Source: Mactra quadrangularis
Taxonomy: Eukaryota > Mollusca > Bivalvia > Venerida > Mactridae
DNA: 64,000 bases
NCBI GenBank assembly: GCA_025267735.1
Contig: CM046299.1
Coordinates: forward strand, 21,598,232-21,662,231
Direction: 5' to 3'
Shown here: piece after piece, positions 62,701-64,000 of the stretch
Layout of the letters: each line of letters begins with the position of its first letter
How positions within the stretch are numbered: position 1 is the first letter of the stretch
Made by a program: the position numbers and the translations under genes
The notes under the pieces: generated by a model
Database searches by the model: none
What the model saw: the letters and a program-made list of their open reading frames with translations, nothing else
Told to the model about the DNA's origin: nothing

Positions 62701-63254
62701 ACGTAGATGTAAGCAAAATGACACCAGGTACAGGAGTGACACAAAATGGTGATGCAAACAGGACCAGTGATTCTTCGAATGAGCCACATCCTTATATCGT
62801 TCTTGAAAAGGGGAACGAAGGTACATATGACACAACAAAAACAACTCCTCAAATCCATTATCAACATACATTCAATCCATATAATGAAATAAGCCTTGAA
62901 GAAAGTTCTAATTATGATCATATTGGTGCACATGTCAACGATTCTAAAACACTTGGTTTGGACAATCCTTACAATTCAACAACGCTGGCAAGTTCAAACA
63001 AATATAATGGATTAAAAAACAATGCTTTCAATAGAAATGACGAAAGTGACGACACTTATAATCACATTGACGGTCAGTTACTTCAAACTGAGTTTAACCA
63101 GTCGGACAACCCGTATAACACAACAGCGTTAGGACAATACCTAGGTCACAACCTACAGAACGATTACGGAGGTACCAACATTGCTTTTAATAGTAATGAC
63201 GAATGTGACGACACTTATAATCACATTGGTGACCAGCCTGGTCAAAATGATTAA
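38674..63254 (+). CDS. Copy 3 of CTLD/WSC receptor gene, probably defective
   Basis: Exons: 38674-38728, 44691-44876, 45495-45622, 46190-46340, 57310-57423, 57646-57843, 58519-58626, 60816-60955, optional 61155-61220, 61990-62080, 62564-63254. The ectodomain reads cleanly, with both CTLD halves, a full WSC domain and the second ectodomain in consistent phase. The Thr-rich exon has 140 bases where a multiple of three is needed, so the transmembrane exon would be read out of frame and stop quickly. The tail also stops early at 63252-63254. The gene may now be a pseudogene or make a soluble form. It is stretched by an 11 kb intron 4 and a LINE in the intron before the Thr-rich exon. Confidence 0.75.
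38729..44690. other. Copy 3 intron 1 (~6 kb)
   Basis: No exon is supported. A ~65-base segment at 41025-41089 is repeated in diverged form at 41225-41289, where unit 1 has one copy (~15646). A pogo-like MITE lies at 42216-42390. The LINE present in copy 2 intron 1 is absent at 44117-44123. Confidence 0.7.
42216..42390. mobile_element. Putative pogo/Tigger-like MITE
   Basis: Terminal inverted repeats are CAGTATAACCTCT (left) and CAGTACAACTTCT (right, reverse complement), flanked by TA on both sides (42214-42215, 42391-42392). The body has repeated CCTCTGCA/CAACC-type motifs. It is short and non-coding. The TIR and TA target fit the Tc1/mariner/pogo group. Confidence 0.6.
44691..44876 (+). CDS. 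Copy 3 exon 2: N-terminal half of CTLD
   Basis: This 186-base phase 1-1 exon encodes KKEYTWSQANRVCTLAAP, then NAWLGYTEKMTPFEYFG. It has the same W-x-x-A-x-x-x-C and WLG positions as copy 2, with two extra residues. Confidence 0.83.
45495..45622 (+). CDS. Copy 3 exon 3: WSC domain, first part
   Basis: This 128-base exon (phase 1 to 0) encodes GCAKTTKAGEYTVEY, then GDPGKCWSACNYVNNVKAVA, with three of the eight WSC cysteines. Confidence 0.85.
46190..46340 (+). CDS. Copy 3 exon 4: WSC domain, second part
   Basis: This 151-base exon (phase 0 to 1) encodes CYCLDAVNKDLNKLL, then DKCDIGCPSQPNIVCGG, and EYVSLYKTIYT. It has five further cysteines and the C-G-G then SLY ending expected of WSC domains. 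Open throughout, it is the reference for judging copy 2. Confidence 0.87.
46385..46924. mobile_element. Non-autonomous piggyBac-like element
   Basis: TTAA flanks both ends (46381-46384 and 46925-46928), with terminal inverted repeats CCCTAAACTGG and CCAGTAAAGGG. TTAA targets and CCCT ends are characteristic of piggyBac. The 540-base interior has no transposase. Confidence 0.75.
47601..48049. mobile_element. Nested 449-bp inverted-repeat element
   Basis: About 50-base arms start AACACTGTCTTATTTGAATA and end with its reverse complement at 48049. Inside are three ~36-base units with CATGTAGCCCCTTT (47657-47770) and a perfect 14+3+14 palindrome at 47912-47942. No ORF is seen. Confidence 0.72.
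48227..48836 (+). mobile_element. Harbinger-like element carrying a MADF-like ORF
   Basis: Terminal repeats GGCTAGCATTCCATAG...CTATGGAATGCTAGCC are flanked by TAA on both sides (48224-48226 and 48837-48839), a 3-base target duplication typical of PIF/Harbinger. The interior encodes a fragment of a MADF/Myb-like domain, the accessory DNA-binding protein type of that superfamily. No DDE transposase is present. Confidence 0.68.
48400..48708 (+). pseudogene. MADF-like domain fragment
   Basis: The frame reads NELPRIFEKKIIETVSEN, then EAIYDCTHSDHKH, then IKWTIRNSA, matching the helix-1 and LYD..HPDYK..W..I pattern of MADF domains, then loses similarity. The open frame begins upstream at 48091, outside the element ends, so its first ~45 residues are chance. 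It is probably a decayed transposon-encoded DNA-binding protein. Confidence 0.55.
49419..49582. repeat. Four tandem copies of a 41-bp minisatellite
   Basis: Units start at 49419, 49460, 49501 and 49542 and read AGTGTTCTGTAACTATAAAT... The first differs at two positions; the other three appear identical. Confidence 0.95.
50590..50665 (+). mobile_element. Possible LINE 3'-tail fragment
   Basis: GAAGCGCTTTTGAAC, then GAGCGCTATTCAAATGCGG, and a (TAA)n run are typical of 3' ends of some invertebrate LINEs. There is no coding sequence upstream, so the call is tentative. Confidence 0.35.
53810..54090. repeat. Two ~134-bp direct repeats before the minisatellite
   Basis: TTGCCGACGCTT (53833) and TTCGCCGACGCTTGG (53967) mark two diverged units that end in CACGTTGGTGGCAGAACC-like sequence. 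The GGTGGCAGAA motif recalls LTR-retrotransposon leader regions, but no LTR pair or gag/pol is seen. Confidence 0.5.
54190..55030. repeat. Seven-unit 107-121-bp minisatellite
   Basis: Units start near 54197, 54307, 54414, 54527, 54646, 54764 and 54885. Each contains CTCCGAGTTGTTCCTGAGACATT, CGGGGTCTGTTGGTTTCAA and TAACCCGAGGTTGTGTTC variants. The middle units are the most alike. Open frames across it are by-products of the repeat. Confidence 0.88.
55533..55999. mobile_element. hAT-like non-autonomous element
   Basis: It starts TAGGACTGCAGCGAGGATC and ends GATCCACAGCCCTA, the ...GGGCTGC... termini usual for hAT elements. Flanking 8-mers TTAAAAAT (55525-55532) and TCAAAAAT (56000-56007) differ at one base, fitting an 8-bp target duplication. 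The interior is rich in GATCGGATCG-type repeats and has no transposase. Confidence 0.72.
57310..57423 (+). CDS. Copy 3 exon 5: C-terminal half of CTLD
   Basis: This 114-base phase 1-1 exon encodes GPINISDSENNICLWYDQS, then YFGGNCTENYRMICYKG, with three CTLD cysteines in the copy 1/2 spacing. The W of W-x-N-C is Gly here (GGNC). The open frame continues upstream to an ATG at 57213. Confidence 0.83.
57646..57843 (+). CDS. Copy 3 exon 6: second ectodomain, first half
   Basis: This 198-base phase 1-1 exon encodes WLYNGSKNFGSWTTMTTRC, RGIPSSYK, and MWTGLIRNGVIYPIT. It is five residues longer than in copy 2. The donor is ACAA|GTAAGT, so the junction codon is AAT instead of GAT. Confidence 0.78.
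58519..58626 (+). CDS. Copy 3 exon 7: second ectodomain, second half
   Basis: This 108-base phase 1-1 exon reads TTNVTEGKYGYINISTG, then QLLFTNDSAVKKRALCVEG. The length is invariant among copies. It has three sequons. Confidence 0.8.
59125..60564 (+). pseudogene. Reverse transcriptase and C-terminal domain of the LINE
   Basis: The frame runs to 59530, continues in a second frame from about 59490 to 59828, and in a third from about 59790 to 60564. The endonuclease domain and RT N-terminus are missing through 5' truncation. The FADD box (catalytic Asp pair) is intact. The C-terminal Cys/His cluster resembles the zinc-finger-like ends of some non-LTR elements. Confidence 0.85.
59125..60721 (+). 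mobile_element. 5'-truncated LINE with (TTG)n tail
   Basis: Reverse-transcriptase motifs are clear: GKFLKIFQAMYEKL, IGTRQGCVSSPLLFSLFIDDL and MFADDIA. A later region has ILCYGSQIWG and a C-x2-C...H-x4-C cluster (FCNFC to FFFCKL). It ends with GGGCCGGAGGC, ATAAAAG and (TTG)n. GTTTAT flanks it (59119-59124 and 60722-60727). Copies 1 and 2 have uninterrupted GGTTTATAG at this site. Two frame changes (near 59500 and 59800) make it inactive. Confidence 0.92.
60816..60955 (+). CDS. Copy 3 exon 8: Thr-rich stalk with frameshift
   Basis: It starts SIVEAETTTSTGKTTTI as in copy 1, then the matching frame changes near 60865-60880 (a different frame gives TASTVKLTRSSRN...SVQTETSFHAT). Length 140 is not a multiple of three, so the donor CGACAG|GTAGTC leaves the wrong phase for the transmembrane exon. 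Confidence 0.68.
61155..61220 (+). pseudogene. Copy 3 decayed cassette exon
   Basis: It is homologous to 3542-3604. The acceptor is weakened (TTAAAG for TTACAG), and the donor is GC (AAAAAAG|GCAAAT). It would not repair the frame lost in the preceding exon. Confidence 0.5.
61990..62080 (+). CDS. Copy 3 exon: transmembrane helix
   Basis: This 91-base exon, homologous to 4524-4614 and 29747-29837, encodes GSSDVGAIVGATVAII, an I/V run and LWKR in the conserved frame. With the upstream frameshift, translation would enter it in another frame and stop. Confidence 0.82.
62564..63254 (+). CDS. Copy 3 exon: tyrosine-rich tail, truncated
   Basis: It encodes GMKFPFKKARKLERKK, NDYADVDV, YIVLEKG, NYDHIGAH, and two DNPYN(T/S)T...DDTYNHI repeats. 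It stops at TAA 63252-63254, where copy 2 has CAA (NDQ). A three-residue insertion (QYL-like) lies in the second repeat. Confidence 0.82.
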
Positions 63255-63430
63255 ACAACTACGGATAATCCGTATAATACAACAACGCCAGGTGATGCAC
63301 AGACGAATGGTGTTAATAACTCTGCTTTCAACAACAATGATGATAGTGAGGACACATACACTCATATTTACGGTTAAGTTCCTATGACTAAACCGACATT
63401 CACAGAAAATTATTATGCCACTTAGAATTA
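63255..63430 (+). pseudogene. Relic of lost C-terminal tail of copy 3
   Basis: The sequence still encodes a third DNPYNTT repeat in the old frame, then hits TAA at 63375-63377. The terminal segment matches DNDYATLK poorly. The same internal TAA is found in copy 1 (5881-5883). Confidence 0.78.
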
Positions 63431-64000
63431 GTGAGTTTATTTTTAAACGGATGGTGTTACCTGTGATGTTATGACAATTAATAGTTTTATTGTAATCAAG
63501 ACATGTTGATGATTACTAGTATATTGGAAACTCTTGTATTCTACTTGTATAAAAACTTTTTTTAATATTTCAGTATATTCTTCTATTCTTCTAATATAAT
63601 GCATAAAATGGCACTGCATGAAAAGTATTAGTGGTGTAAATATATTTGTGTACTACTAAGGAAATATTTGATGTAAGTCAAATGTTATTTTACATCGTAC
63701 GTTATGACCTTAATGTTATACATTTACTTCTAAGAAAACAAGGTTTGATACTGCTATGATGATTCTACCATAGAATCTATGTTCCATAGTTATAAAAAGG
63801 AATTCTCATTTTTGTTAACGTCATCAATATATCAAAGGAATGTAATAATATCCAGATTTATTTATTGTTAGAATTAGAATGAAAACTAACATTGTTTGAA
63901 TATTTATCATAATCAATAACATATCATCATAATTGTCATGTTTTGAATGGTATTATATTATGTATCACTGTTTTAATATGTAAATGGACTTCTATTTATC
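63431..64000. other. 3' flank of copy 3
   Basis: AT-rich sequence resembling 5940-6290, more diverged than units 1 and 2 are from each other. No gene or intact AATAAA is seen near the stop. Confidence 0.6.

Overview
This window is eukaryotic DNA: AT-rich, with short exons bounded by GT...AG introns, no operons, tRNA-derived SINEs, 5'-truncated non-LTR retrotransposons, many small DNA-transposon relics, and arrays that begin with imperfect (CCGT)n and carry repeated GGTCA motifs. The repeat style suggests a bivalve or related mollusc. That is inference; no species is identified.

The only genes I can support are three tandem paralogues on the + strand of one multi-exon receptor gene. Copy 1 (5' end outside the window) occupies 282-5809, copy 2 13088-31159 and copy 3 38674-63254. 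The start codons of copies 2 and 3 are 25,586 bases apart. The deduced protein is a type I membrane protein: signal peptide; N-terminal half of a C-type-lectin-like domain (CTLD); a complete eight-cysteine WSC domain on its own two exons; C-terminal half of the CTLD; a second Cys-containing ectodomain; a Thr-rich stalk; one transmembrane helix; and a tyrosine-rich tail of about 280 residues built from ~45-residue repeats with DNPYNTT and DDTYNHI motifs, ending in YATLK. A WSC domain nested inside a CTLD and joined to a repetitive tyrosine tail is the most unusual thing here. A carbohydrate-binding, phosphotyrosine-signalling surface receptor is the natural inference.

The copies are not equally intact. 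Copy 1 has an early tail stop, and a TGA would form if its small cassette exon were included. Copy 2 has the full tail, but its second WSC exon looks one base short in my reading. Copy 3 has a frame error in the Thr-rich exon and an early tail stop. The small cassette exon before the transmembrane exon is decaying in all three.

Layout: 1-5.9 kb, 3' part of copy 1. 5.9-13.1 kb, intergenic DNA with a DR1-like ~145-bp array and two SINEs. 13.1-31.2 kb, copy 2, with a LINE in intron 1. 31.2-38.7 kb, the duplicated intergenic block, with an extra SINE. 38.7-63.3 kb, copy 3. Its ~11 kb intron 4 holds piggyBac-like, foldback, Harbinger-like (with a MADF-like ORF) and hAT-like elements plus two minisatellites, and a further intron holds a second LINE. 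Empty sites in sister units prove several of these insertions.
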